Positions 25,582-34,634 of a DNA stretch of 64,000 nt are shown piece by piece; position 1 is the first letter of the stretch; each line of letters starts with the position of its first letter. The translations under genes were made by a program, and so were the position numbers. The notes beneath the pieces are model-generated. The model searched no databases. It was not told where the DNA came from and saw only the letters and a list, made by a program, of their open reading frames with translations. The DNA comes from Actinoplanes auranticolor (lineage in GTDB: Bacteria > Actinomycetota > Actinomycetes > Mycobacteriales > Micromonosporaceae): the NCBI RefSeq assembly GCF_018332655.1, contig NZ_BOQL01000005.1:62001-126000 (forward strand), written 5' to 3'.

Positions 25582-25588
25582 GCCCGGA

Positions 25589-26299
25589 TCAGCTCGTCTC
25601 GCCGGCCATGCTGAAGCTGCGCAGCCGGTCCACCGCCGCCAGGGTGCAGCCCAGAACGAAGATCACCGCCATCACCACGGACACCGTCAGGGAGACCTTG
25701 GCCTCCAGGATGGCGGTCGGGGCGATCTTGTCGGCGATCGTGATCACGTACTGCTCGATGGAGAGCACCCGGGTGCCGCTCACGAAGCGGCCCAACAGGC
25801 CCTCCCAGACCAGGATGTAGACCAGGCCGAGCAGCACCGGCCGCCGGGTCAGCAGGCTCAGCAGCAGGAAGAACGCCGAGTACGCGCACGCGCCCACCAC
25901 CGCGGCCACCGCCAGCCCCAGCCCGAGGCGGGCCGAGTCGGCCAGCGCGCCCGCCACGAACAGCGGCACCGCCGCCGTCACCGCGCTGACCCCGATCGCG
26001 ATGCCCAGCTTGGCCAGGATGATGTCGCGGCGCGGCAGCGGCTTGGTCAGGATGTGCACGATCGTGCCGTCGTCCACTTCGGAGCCGAGCACGCCGGTGC
26101 CCACGATCAGGCTGATCACCGGCAGCACCACGGCCAGGCCCAGGCCGACCAGCACCGGGGCGCCCCAGTCGGCCGGGTTGACGTCGTAGGAGCGGCACAG
26201 CACGGCCAGGCCCACCAGCAGGAGCGGCAGGGGCAGCAGCAGGAGCACCCGGCGCCGGCCGAACAGCCCGCGGGCAGTGATCCACGCAACGGTCGACAC
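25589..26299 (-). CDS. ABC-2 type transporter permease (second exporter)
   Basis: 236 residues, GTG start at 26299, one base after the stop of its ATPase. About six membrane segments, with the typical ABC-2 cytoplasmic stretch GSEVDDGTIVHILTKPLPRRDIILAK. Pairs with the ATPase at 26301-27212 to form a half-size exporter. Substrate unknown. Confidence 0.88.
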   Translation of the reverse strand: MSTVAWITARGLFGRRRVLLLLPLPLLLVGLAVLCRSYDVNPADWGAPVLVGLGLAVVLPVISLIVGTGVLGSEVDDGTIVHILTKPLPRRDIILAKLGIAIGVSAVTAAVPLFVAGALADSARLGLGLAVAAVVGACAYSAFFLLLSLLTRRPVLLGLVYILVWEGLLGRFVSGTRVLSIEQYVITIADKIAPTAILEAKVSLTVSVVMAVIFVLGCTLAAVDRLRSFSMAGETS

Positions 26300-26300
26300 G

Positions 26301-27212
26301 TCAGGCCTCCAGCAGGTAGGAGAAGACACTCTCCAGCGATTCGTCGGAGGGCAGCAGCTTGCGCAGCCGGATGCCCTCACCGATGGCGATGCGCGGCAGC
26401 GCGCGGGTGAAGCTGCCGTAGTCGGACGCGCGCACGGTGAGCCCGGCGTTGTCGATCTCCACCCCGCTGACCGACTTCTCGCCGATCAGGGCCACGGCCA
26501 GCCGGCGGTCGTCGGACGACTGCACGGCGAAGACGTGCGGGCGGTTGGTCATCAACCGGCGGATCCGGCGGTAGTCGCCCGAGGCGGCCAGCCGCCCGGC
26601 CACGATCACCTGGACCGTGCCCGAGACCTGCTCCACCTCCTCCAGGATGTGCGAGCTGAACAGGATCGTGTGACCCCGGTCGCCCAGGTCGTGCAGCAGG
26701 CTCATCATGTGCATCCGCTGCCGCGGGTCCATGCCGTTGAACGGCTCGTCCAGCAGCAGCACCTGCGGATCGTGCACCAGGGCCGCGGCGACCCGGGTGC
26801 GCTGGCGCATGCCCTTGGAGTACGTCTCGATCCGGCGGTCGGCCGCGTCGGTCATCTCGACCAGTTGCAGCGCCCGCTCGGTCGCCGCCTTCGCGTCGGG
26901 CAGCTTCTGCATCCGGGCGCTGGCCTGCACGAACTCGCGGGCGGTGAGGAAGCCGTGCACCGCCTCGCGCTCGGCGACCAGGCCCAGCCGGCGGTAGATC
27001 TCCGGGTTGCGCCAGGTCGGCGCGCCGTCGACGGTCACCGTGCCCCGCGAGGGCGACAGGAACCCCGCCATCATGTGCAGCACGGTGGTCTTGCCGGCGC
27101 CGTTCGGGCCGAGCAGGCCGGTGACGCCCGGCTCCAGCGTCATGCTGATGTCGTTGACCGCCACCACGTTGCCGTACCAGCGGGACACGTTCTCGAGCTC
27201 GACCGTGGTCAC
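26301..27212 (-). CDS. ABC transporter ATP-binding protein (second exporter)
   Basis: 303 residues. Walker A GPNGAGKTT, ABC signature YSKGMRQR, Walker B VLLLDEPFNGMD, switch His in SSHILEE. The GTG at 27212 overlaps the TGA of the upstream permease (GTGA), which rules out the longer frame. C-terminal 90 residues form the accessory domain seen in ABC-2 exporters. Confidence 0.93.
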   Translation of the reverse strand: MTTVELENVSRWYGNVVAVNDISMTLEPGVTGLLGPNGAGKTTVLHMMAGFLSPSRGTVTVDGAPTWRNPEIYRRLGLVAEREAVHGFLTAREFVQASARMQKLPDAKAATERALQLVEMTDAADRRIETYSKGMRQRTRVAAALVHDPQVLLLDEPFNGMDPRQRMHMMSLLHDLGDRGHTILFSSHILEEVEQVSGTVQVIVAGRLAASGDYRRIRRLMTNRPHVFAVQSSDDRRLAVALIGEKSVSGVEIDNAGLTVRASDYGSFTRALPRIAIGEGIRLRKLLPSDESLESVFSYLLEA

Positions 27213-28072
27213 AGCGAGGCCACCCTCCGGTAGCGGGCCAGTAGCAGCAGCAGGCAGGTGGCGATCAGGGTGACGACCTCGATGGCGTACACCGGGCCGA
27301 ACTCGCCGATGCGCATGCCCGTGTTGGCCCCGCTGATCAGCCACTGACCGACGCCGCTGACCAGGGTCATCGGGCTGGCCAGGCCGGCCAGGTCCTGCGC
27401 GGTGGACGACGGCAGGATGGACAGCACGCCGAACACCGGGGTGGTCATCAGGAAGACGGCGACGATGCCGCCGGCGGCGAACGCCCGCTTGCCGGTCAGC
27501 GACGCGATCAGCAGCCCGATCCCGGTGAAGAGCAGCGCCCAGATCAGGCTGTAGCCCCAGGCCGGGAGCAGGTCCTCGATCTCGTTCCAGACCCCGGACA
27601 TCCCGGTCTTGGTGGTGAACGCGCCGCCCAGGAAGATGATGAACTGGGGGCCGGCCAGCAGGATCCACACCGCGGTCACCATCGCGGCGACCTTGGCCCC
27701 GATGTAGTCGGCGGCGCGCAACGGCCGGCTGAAGTACAGCGGCAGCACCCCCGAGCGCAGGTCACGGGAGACCAGCTCCGGGGCCACGATGGCCACGAAG
27801 AAGATGATCAGCCAGCTCATCGCGTCGGCGAACTGGATGTAGTTGAGCGGCAGGGTGCCGAGCTGGGCGCGTACCGCCGCGAGGATCACCGCGACCAGGG
27901 CGACGATCCCGAAGACCAGCCACGGGAAGATCTTGGCCTTGGCCGACCGGCCGAAGCCGTAGGCCGCGCGCAGGCCGTGCACGTAGATCGCGCCGAACAC
28001 GGCGCCGCGGCCCAGCCGCGGCCCGGTGTAGCGCTGATATCCGATGTCGTGGATGACGCTCGACTCAGGCAT
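27209..28072 (-). CDS. ABC-2 type transporter permease (first exporter)
   Basis: 287 residues. Begins with a cytosolic stretch (IHDIGYQRYTGPRLGR), common in actinobacterial ABC-2 permeases, then six predicted membrane helices and the SRDLRSGVLPLYFSRPLRAADYIGAK loop. Overlaps its ATPase by 8 bp and the next ATPase by GTGA. Confidence 0.9.
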   Translation of the reverse strand: MPESSVIHDIGYQRYTGPRLGRGAVFGAIYVHGLRAAYGFGRSAKAKIFPWLVFGIVALVAVILAAVRAQLGTLPLNYIQFADAMSWLIIFFVAIVAPELVSRDLRSGVLPLYFSRPLRAADYIGAKVAAMVTAVWILLAGPQFIIFLGGAFTTKTGMSGVWNEIEDLLPAWGYSLIWALLFTGIGLLIASLTGKRAFAAGGIVAVFLMTTPVFGVLSILPSSTAQDLAGLASPMTLVSGVGQWLISGANTGMRIGEFGPVYAIEVVTLIATCLLLLLARYRRVASL

Positions 28073-28979
28073 CCGCGGTCTCCCTCGTGGCGAAGAGCTC
28101 GGCCACCCGGTGGCGTCGCTGGTCCAGGCGGTGCAGCGGCAGATCGAGATCGGCCACCACCCGCAGGACGTGGTCGTAGGTGGCCTCCTGGGTCAGCGGC
28201 ACGAGCAGCAGCCGGCCGTCCCGGGTGACCGGCAGCTCCAGCGCTTCCAGCGCCGCGGCCAGTTCGTCCGTACCCTCGCTGACCTCGACCGCGAGCACCT
28301 CGCTGGCCTCGGTCATCGCCGAGATGCGGTCGGCGCGCAGCAGCCGGCCGCCCTCGATGGCGACCAGCGAGTCGCAGATCCGCTCGACCTCGCCGAGCAG
28401 GTGCGAGCAGACCACCACCGAGATGCCGAACTCGTTGCCGATCCGCTGGATCAACGCCAGCATGGCGTCGCGCCCGGCCGGGTCCAGACCGTTGGTCGGC
28501 TCGTCCAGCAGCAGCAGGTCGGGGTCGTGCACCAGCGCCTGGGCCAGCTTGACCCGCTGCTTCATGCCGGTCGAATAGCCGCCGATCTGCCGGTAGCGCT
28601 CTTCGTAGAGCCCGACGTGGCGCAGCGCCTCGGAGGCCCGTTCGCGGGCGGCGGTGCGGGGCAGCCCGCTGATCCGGCCCAGGTGGGTGACGAACTCGGC
28701 GGCGGAGACGTCCGGGGGCAGCGCGTCGTGCTCCGGCATGTAGCCGACCTTGGCGCGGACCCGGTCGGGGTCGACGGTGGGATCGATGTCGAAGACCCGC
28801 ACCTGCCCGCCGGTCGGCGCGATCAAGCCCAGCATGATCTTGATGAAGGTCGACTTGCCGGCGCCGTTGGCGCCGACCAGTCCGATGATCCCGGGCTCGA
28901 CAGCGACGGTGAGGTCATGCAGGGCGGTCACCTGCGTGCCGTACGTCTTGGTCAACCCTTGGGTAACGATGAGGCTCAC
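28065..28979 (-). CDS. ABC transporter ATP-binding protein (first exporter)
   Basis: 304 residues from the GTG at 28979; another GTG at 29006 would add 9 residues and the choice is open, as neither has a strong ribosome site. Walker A GANGAGKST, signature YSTGMKQR, Walker B LLLLDEPTNGLD, switch His in CSHLLGE. First gene of a four-gene overlapping operon encoding two ATPase/permease pairs. Divergent from the large secreted protein. Confidence 0.92.
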   Translation of the reverse strand: MSLIVTQGLTKTYGTQVTALHDLTVAVEPGIIGLVGANGAGKSTFIKIMLGLIAPTGGQVRVFDIDPTVDPDRVRAKVGYMPEHDALPPDVSAAEFVTHLGRISGLPRTAARERASEALRHVGLYEERYRQIGGYSTGMKQRVKLAQALVHDPDLLLLDEPTNGLDPAGRDAMLALIQRIGNEFGISVVVCSHLLGEVERICDSLVAIEGGRLLRADRISAMTEASEVLAVEVSEGTDELAAALEALELPVTRDGRLLLVPLTQEATYDHVLRVVADLDLPLHRLDQRRHRVAELFATRETADA

Positions 28980-29125
28980 AGCCGACAGCCTAGGAACCCT
29001 TGTCACCGTGGCGGATCAGGTAAACCCCCGAGTCCCCCCTGAGGACGGGACACACGGGGAACGGATCACATGCAAAGATGCCGCTGAATTTCATCGGTCA
29101 TCGAAGCAACACGGGGGTACGGCGC

Positions 29126-32100
29126 ATGGCACCACGCCTGACGAAGCGCGCACGGCACGGCAGACATCCGATCATCCAGGCGCTCGCAGGCATCGCTGTC
29201 GCGGCCGCGCTGCTCGTCGCCCCGCAGCCCGCCGCCGCCGCGACCGCGGAACCCGTGCCGTCCGCTCCGGCGTCGGCCTCCGCCGAGCCGTCACCGCCGG
29301 TCACGCCGAGTCCGTCGGCCGAGGAGACCACCCCTACGGCAACCCCTAGTCCGTCCGTCCCGCCGCGCACGAGCAAGGCGCCGGAACCGACGGCGCAGCC
29401 CAAGCCGGGCAAGTCCGCTCCGTCGGCCGACGCGGCCGCCGCCGAGCCCTGCGGGGGCGTGCTCAAGCTCGGCACGGCAGTGGACTGCGAGGAGATCAAG
29501 AACAAGCAGAAGCACGTCTACACGCTGACCACGACGGCGGACGGTGAGCGGCTGATCCTCGTGCTGCGCGCGCAGCATGAGGGCGGCGAGAGCCTGAGCG
29601 GCACTCTGACCAGCGCCGACGGCGAGACCAGCTGCTACCTGGGGACGTACCCGAGCGACTGCACCCTCGGGGCCGCGGGCACCTACACCATCACGGTCAG
29701 CCTCTACTCCGGATCCGGCAGCAACGGCTACGCGCTCGGCGCCGACTCGCGGTCGCACCCGTCGGCGTGCACCACGCTGACGAACGACTCGCTCGCCTTC
29801 CCGGCCAAGACCATCGAGGGGACGCTGGCTGCCGGCTCCGCCGGCCGGTGCTACCGCATCGAGCAGGCCGAGGGCACGCTCGTGCGGATCTCGGTGGGCG
29901 GCGTCGGCGGTTCCGACGTGCGCGGCCAGCTGGAGAACGCGACCGGCGAGGGCATCTGCTACCTGCAGGACGCGCGCGAGTGCACGCTGACCGGCGCCGG
30001 GCCGTACAGCTTCTTCGTGACCGAGCAGTACGGCGCGGCGACGGAGTACCGGGTGGCCGTGACCCGGCTGTCCGACCCGGCCGGTTGCGACGACGTTCCG
30101 GTGGCGACGTTCGGTGACCCGGGCGACCGCTCCGGTTCGACGACGATCGGCGGCGACAAGGTCACCTGCCGGACCTTCACCGCGGCCGCCGGGCTGCACC
30201 TGCTCACCTTCGACAACGCCCAGTACCTGAACTGGCGGGTGGCCGACCGCACCGGTGCCGTGCTCTGCAGCAAGTGGGGTGAGCAGCGCGAGCTGTGCCC
30301 GCTGCCCGCCGCCGGCACGTACACGCTGTTCGGCGAGAGCAGCGACTCGTGGGTCGACCCCCACACTGTCACCGTCGCCGTCTTCCCGCTCGCCTCGACG
30401 ACGGGTTGCGGCCCGTCCGTCGGCACCGCCTGGGACACCCCGGCGGTGCGGGTGCGGGTGACCTCGCGCCTGCAGGTCGAGTGCAACCCGCTCGAGGCCC
30501 GGCCGGGTGACCGGATCGACCTGCGCTCCGGCGGCTGGATCACCGACACCACCGGCGAGCGGATCTGCGACACGGTCCGCGAGGACGACGAGCGGGGCTG
30601 CGTGCTGCCCGGCAACGGGCCGTACCGGATCATCTCGGAGCCGTCCTGGGACGAGGACCCCGAGGACCGGTGGGCCGAGATCGAGGCCCGGCGGCTCAAC
30701 GACCCGCAGGGATGCGCGACCGTCCCGGTCGGCCGGTACGGTGCCGCCCCGGCCGGCGCGCCCACCGCGGCCGAGTGCCGCACGCTGACCGTGCCCGCCG
30801 CGGGCCGGTATCGCGTCGAGGTCGTCGACGACGAGAACTACCACGGCTACGGCACGATCTTCGACCAGGCCGGCAAGCGCGTCTGCGAGGTCGGCAGCTG
30901 CACCTTCCCGGCACCGGGGTCGTACACGCTGGTGACCGACGGCAGCACCTACGCCACCGTGCTGCTGCCCGCCGCCGGTGCGGCGAGCGGCTGCGTGACC
31001 GCGTCCGACCAGCCCACCGCCGCCCCGGCCAAGGGTGAGTTCAAGGCCGCCGGTCAGTACGACTGCCTGCTGCTGCCCACCCCCACCGGCGCCGGCCTGG
31101 CACTGCTCAAGCCGCAGGACGCCACCGGCACCGGCCGCCCGGAATTGACGGTGTACGACGCCACCGGCAGCTACGAGTGCGACATCTACCAGCTCCGTGA
31201 CTACTCCTGCGTGCTGGAGGGCACCGCGCCCTTCCACGTGGTGCTGCACCTCGACGAGGACATCGACTCCGTCACCGGGCCGTACGCGCTGAACGTCGCC
31301 CGGACCAGTGGCGGGCCGGCCTGTCCGACGCTGGCGAGCGGCGCCACGCCGTCGCTGACGCTGGGCGGTGACAAGTACGTCGGCTGCTTCACGCTGCCGG
31401 CCGGTCAGCACTCGGCGAGCGAGGTGCTGTCGTTCCGGCGTACCGCGGGCACCGGCAAGGCCCGGCTGTCCGTCTTCGGGCCGACCGGCTCGCGGCGCTG
31501 CTCCACCCAGGTCGCCGACGCCGGCTTCGATGTCTGCCAGCTGGAGGCGGGCGCCGCCACGGTTCTGGTCGAGGGCAGCACGGCGACGGGCACGTTCACG
31601 TTCTCGCGCAAGGACGTCACCGCCACCGCGACGGGCTGCACCCGGATCACGTCCACAGTGATCGGATCGCCGTCGCTGACCGGCACCCTGTCCTCCCGCG
31701 GGGACCTGCGCTGCTACCAGGTGTCGGCGAACGCGGCCGACCGGGTGCTCGTCGACAGCCGCGACGCCGACAACGTGTCGCGCACGATCGTGCTGGACCC
31801 GGCCGGCGAGACCACCAGCTGCGCCGGTTACGTCAGCGCCTGCGCGGTCACCGGCCAGAGCAAGTACCAGGTGCTGGTGTGGAGCCTGGGCACCGGCAGC
31901 ACGGCGTACCAGCTCGACGTCTGGAAGGTGTGGGCCAACGGTCAGCCGCCCGCCGAGTGCGCCGAGGTGCCGTCGGCCGCGTACGGCTTCGGCCCGTACA
32001 CCGGCACGCTGAGCAGCACCAGGCCCGCGCTGTGCGTGGTCGCCCCGGCCGCCTACTACGACGACCTGACCATCGACGTCAACAACCCGGACGATCCCGA

Positions 32101-33142
32101 CGACGGCTTCTTCTGGGACGCGGGCATGTACGTGGTCACCGGCAGCAGCGGCATGCAGAGCTGCGCGATCGGTGAGGGCGGTTTCCACTGCTGGCACGGC
32201 CGGCAGCCGGTCGAGCCGACCGTGTACCTGCTGACCAACGGCAACCGCGCGAGCGAGCACCCGTACCGGCTCGAGGCGACCTGCCACAGTCCGCTGTGCG
32301 GCGGGGAGCGGTTCACCGCGACGGCGGTGGCCCCGGCTTCCGTGGCCACCGGTGCCAAGCGGACCATCACCGTCACCGGCACAGCGCTGCACCTGCAGGA
32401 CACCGTCCGGGTCACGCCGGCGGGCAGCGCGGCTCTGACCGCCACGGTCAAGACGGTGTCGGCGGACCGCAGGACGCTGACGGCCGAGGTCGATCTGACC
32501 TCCGCGCCGACCGGACCGGCCGCGGTGAGCGTCGACTCGTTCGGTGCCGACGGCGAGCCGGTCGTGCCGGCTGCCGGGTTCACCGTCACGGGGGCAGCGC
32601 TGCGGGTCACCAAGGCGCCGGCCATCACCGGCACCGTGGCGGTGGGCTCGACGGTGAAGGTGGCAGCCGGCAGCTGGACGCCGGCGGCGACGTCGTACAC
32701 CTACCAGTGGCGGGCGAACGGGTCGGCGATCCGGGGTGCGGGCGGGGCGTCGTACTCGGTCGCCGCCGCGGTGGTCGGCAAGCGGCTCACCGTGACCGTC
32801 ACCGCGGTCCGCTCGGGCCACCTGGCCGGGTCGACGACCTCCGCGGCGTCGGCCGTGGTCGCCAAGGGCAAGGCCCCGGCCGCGACCAGGAAGCCGGCGG
32901 TCACCGGTACGGCCAAGGTCGGCCGCACCGTCAAGGTCTCCGCCGGCACCTGGTCGCCGAAGGCCGACTCGTACCGCTACGAGTGGCGGCTGGGCGGCAA
33001 GCTGATCCGCGGCGCCACCAAGTCGTCGCTGAAGCTGACCTCCTCGATGCGCAACAAGAAGGTCACCGTCACGGTGATCGCCCGCAAGACCGGCTACACC
33101 GACGGCAAGGCCACCGGCAAGGCCGTCACCGTCCGCCGCTGA
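29126..33142 (+). CDS. Large secreted protein of repeated Cys-containing modules with Ig-like C-terminus
   Basis: 1338 residues from ATG 29126 (preceded by ACGGGGGT); an upstream ATG at 29078 gives a less typical signal peptide. Signal peptide to about residue 38, then a Pro/Thr/Ser linker (40-105). About nine modules of 100-130 residues follow, each with a TG..C...C.L...G.Y pattern, reminiscent of pre-peptidase C-terminal (PPC) domains with added disulfides. Then an IPT/Ig-like domain (about 1060-1160) and two similar Ig-like repeats of about 87 residues, encoded near 32611-32868 and 32872-33139. No catalytic domain or LPxTG anchor is seen. Likely a surface adhesin or matrix protein; function is inference. 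Confidence 0.75.
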   Translation: MAPRLTKRARHGRHPIIQALAGIAVAAALLVAPQPAAAATAEPVPSAPASASAEPSPPVTPSPSAEETTPTATPSPSVPPRTSKAPEPTAQPKPGKSAPSADAAAAEPCGGVLKLGTAVDCEEIKNKQKHVYTLTTTADGERLILVLRAQHEGGESLSGTLTSADGETSCYLGTYPSDCTLGAAGTYTITVSLYSGSGSNGYALGADSRSHPSACTTLTNDSLAFPAKTIEGTLAAGSAGRCYRIEQAEGTLVRISVGGVGGSDVRGQLENATGEGICYLQDARECTLTGAGPYSFFVTEQYGAATEYRVAVTRLSDPAGCDDVPVATFGDPGDRSGSTTIGGDKVTCRTFTAAAGLHLLTFDNAQYLNWRVADRTGAVLCSKWGEQRELCPLPAAGTYTLFGESSDSWVDPHTVTVAVFPLASTTGCGPSVGTAWDTPAVRVRVTSRLQVECNPLEARPGDRIDLRSGGWITDTTGERICDTVREDDERGCVLPGNGPYRIISEPSWDEDPEDRWAEIEARRLNDPQGCATVPVGRYGAAPAGAPTAAECRTLTVPAAGRYRVEVVDDENYHGYGTIFDQAGKRVCEVGSCTFPAPGSYTLVTDGSTYATVLLPAAGAASGCVTASDQPTAAPAKGEFKAAGQYDCLLLPTPTGAGLALLKPQDATGTGRPELTVYDATGSYECDIYQLRDYSCVLEGTAPFHVVLHLDEDIDSVTGPYALNVARTSGGPACPTLASGATPSLTLGGDKYVGCFTLPAGQHSASEVLSFRRTAGTGKARLSVFGPTGSRRCSTQVADAGFDVCQLEAGAATVLVEGSTATGTFTFSRKDVTATATGCTRITSTVIGSPSLTGTLSSRGDLRCYQVSANAADRVLVDSRDADNVSRTIVLDPAGETTSCAGYVSACAVTGQSKYQVLVWSLGTGSTAYQLDVWKVWANGQPPAECAEVPSAAYGFGPYTGTLSSTRPALCVVAPAAYYDDLTIDVNNPDDPDDGFFWDAGMYVVTGSSGMQSCAIGEGGFHCWHGRQPVEPTVYLLTNGNRASEHPYRLEATCHSPLCGGERFTATAVAPASVATGAKRTITVTGTALHLQDTVRVTPAGSAALTATVKTVSADRRTLTAEVDLTSAPTGPAAVSVDSFGADGEPVVPAAGFTVTGAALRVTKAPAITGTVAVGSTVKVAAGSWTPAATSYTYQWRANGSAIRGAGGASYSVAAAVVGKRLTVTVTAVRSGHLAGSTTSAASAVVAKGKAPAATRKPAVTGTAKVGRTVKVSAGTWSPKADSYRYEWRLGGKLIRGATKSSLKLTSSMRNKKVTVTVIARKTGYTDGKATGKAVTVRR

Positions 33143-33158
33143 CCTGGGACGGACCGGC

Positions 33159-34478
33159 CTACGGCAGGCTGGGCGCGACGTCGACCTGGAAGATCGGCAT
33201 CTTGCCCAGCTTGCGGTAGGCCATCAGGGACTCTCGAGTGGCGTCCACCGACGAGTCGCGGCCGTCCTGGTTGTGCGGGGTGTCGAAGTGCACCAGGGCC
33301 CGGATCTTGGGGAAGTGGCGGATCTGCCGGCCCACCTCGCGGTAGAACTCCGCCTTGTGTCCGGGGTTCTTCTTCGAGGACCAGACACCCCACTCGGCCA
33401 CCATCAGCGGCTTGTCCGGGTGCTTGTTCTTCGCCCAGTTGTAGAAGCCGGGCCAGTTCGGGCGGGCCGAGCTCTGCCGGTTCAGCAGTTCGGCGAAGTC
33501 GCCGTGGCCGTAGCCGGGGTCGCTGTAGGCGTACGTGTCGAAGCCGATCCAGTCGACCACGTCGTTGCCCGGGTACATGTCGTCGAACCACTTCTTGCTG
33601 GTGTGCGGCACGTACGCCATGTGCACCAGCACGGTCACCAGGTTGTCCACGCCGTGGCCGCGCAGCCGCTCGACCACGTACCGGTACATGTCGGAGTAGT
33701 CGCCGGCCGTGTAGCCGGAGCCCTTCTTCTCCTTGACGTTGTCCTCGGCCTCGTGGTGCACCGTGAAGAAGAACTGCTCCGGGTACTCCTTGTTGATGTG
33801 CCGGGCCAGCCGGTCGAGGAAGGCGTCGGTGGGCTTGTCGCCCTTGGCGATCGCGGCCCAGGACGCGCCGGCCGGCTTCCAGTTCAGGAACAGGATGCGC
33901 TCGCGGCCGGGCTCACGGGCGATCGCCCGCTCGGCCTGCGTCGGGAAGAGCTGCCGGTTGCCCTTGTGGTAGGCGTGGTAGACGGCCTGGTGCCGGTCGG
34001 TCTTGCGCTCGAAGTCGGCCAGCGCGCGCCGGCCCCGGTCGTCGGTGAACGCGCCGGGGGCCACACCCCAGAGCACGCCGCAGGACGGGACGAGCTTGCG
34101 CCCGGTGCGGCACCGCTGCCCGTTGCGGTCGCGCAGGGCCGGCTGCGGCGCGGCGAGCGCGGTCTGTCCCGGGCCCGGCCTGGCCGCCGGGGCACTCGGG
34201 GCAGCCGAACCGGACGGTCCGGGCAGTCCCGAGGCGCTGGGTCCGGCCGTCGGCGCGCCGGGGATCGCCGGTACGCCCGGTTCGGCCGGCGGCTGTCCGC
34301 CGGGCAGCGGGGGCAGCGGCTCGCCGGGCCTGGTGACCACCGGATCGGTGCCCGGCAGGCCGAGCTGGTCGACGCCGCCGGTCCAGGCCCACGACAAGGT
34401 GGCCACCACAGAGAGAGCAAAGATCGCCGTCATGGCGATGAGGTGCAGAAGCCTGGTCCGGCGCGGTCGACGTCTCAC
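33159..34478 (-). CDS. Secreted or anchored GH26-like glycosidase
   Basis: 439 residues, GTG start at 34478. A signal anchor (about 12-32) is followed by a long Pro/Gly/Ala-rich spacer to about residue 110 and then a TIM-barrel domain. GVLWGVAP opens the domain; FTVHHEAEDN (acid/base Glu) and MVAEWGVWSSKK (nucleophile Glu) are the two catalytic sites expected for the GH26 clan. Known members cut mannans or related polymers. It lies at the edge of the polysaccharide locus, and a related lipoprotein lies at 43918, so processing of the local polymer is likely. Confidence 0.78.
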   Translation of the reverse strand: MRRRPRRTRLLHLIAMTAIFALSVVATLSWAWTGGVDQLGLPGTDPVVTRPGEPLPPLPGGQPPAEPGVPAIPGAPTAGPSASGLPGPSGSAAPSAPAARPGPGQTALAAPQPALRDRNGQRCRTGRKLVPSCGVLWGVAPGAFTDDRGRRALADFERKTDRHQAVYHAYHKGNRQLFPTQAERAIAREPGRERILFLNWKPAGASWAAIAKGDKPTDAFLDRLARHINKEYPEQFFFTVHHEAEDNVKEKKGSGYTAGDYSDMYRYVVERLRGHGVDNLVTVLVHMAYVPHTSKKWFDDMYPGNDVVDWIGFDTYAYSDPGYGHGDFAELLNRQSSARPNWPGFYNWAKNKHPDKPLMVAEWGVWSSKKNPGHKAEFYREVGRQIRHFPKIRALVHFDTPHNQDGRDSSVDATRESLMAYRKLGKMPIFQVDVAPSLP

Positions 34479-34634
34479 GATCGCCCACTATGCGACCTAA
34501 AGTCCGTTTTGTCGACTACCACGGCCGGTAGGCCGCGTGGCGACGGTCTAGATCAGACAGAGTGCCGACCCCGCTCGACCGCGGGGAGAGCGGCTGCGAA
34601 ACTGTCCCTCAAGCCGCTGCAAGGGGAGTCTTAG

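Noticed and set aside
29291..32821. 1176-codon open frame antisense to the modular secreted protein
   Set aside because: No signal peptide or domain; composition is that of antisense GC-rich DNA.
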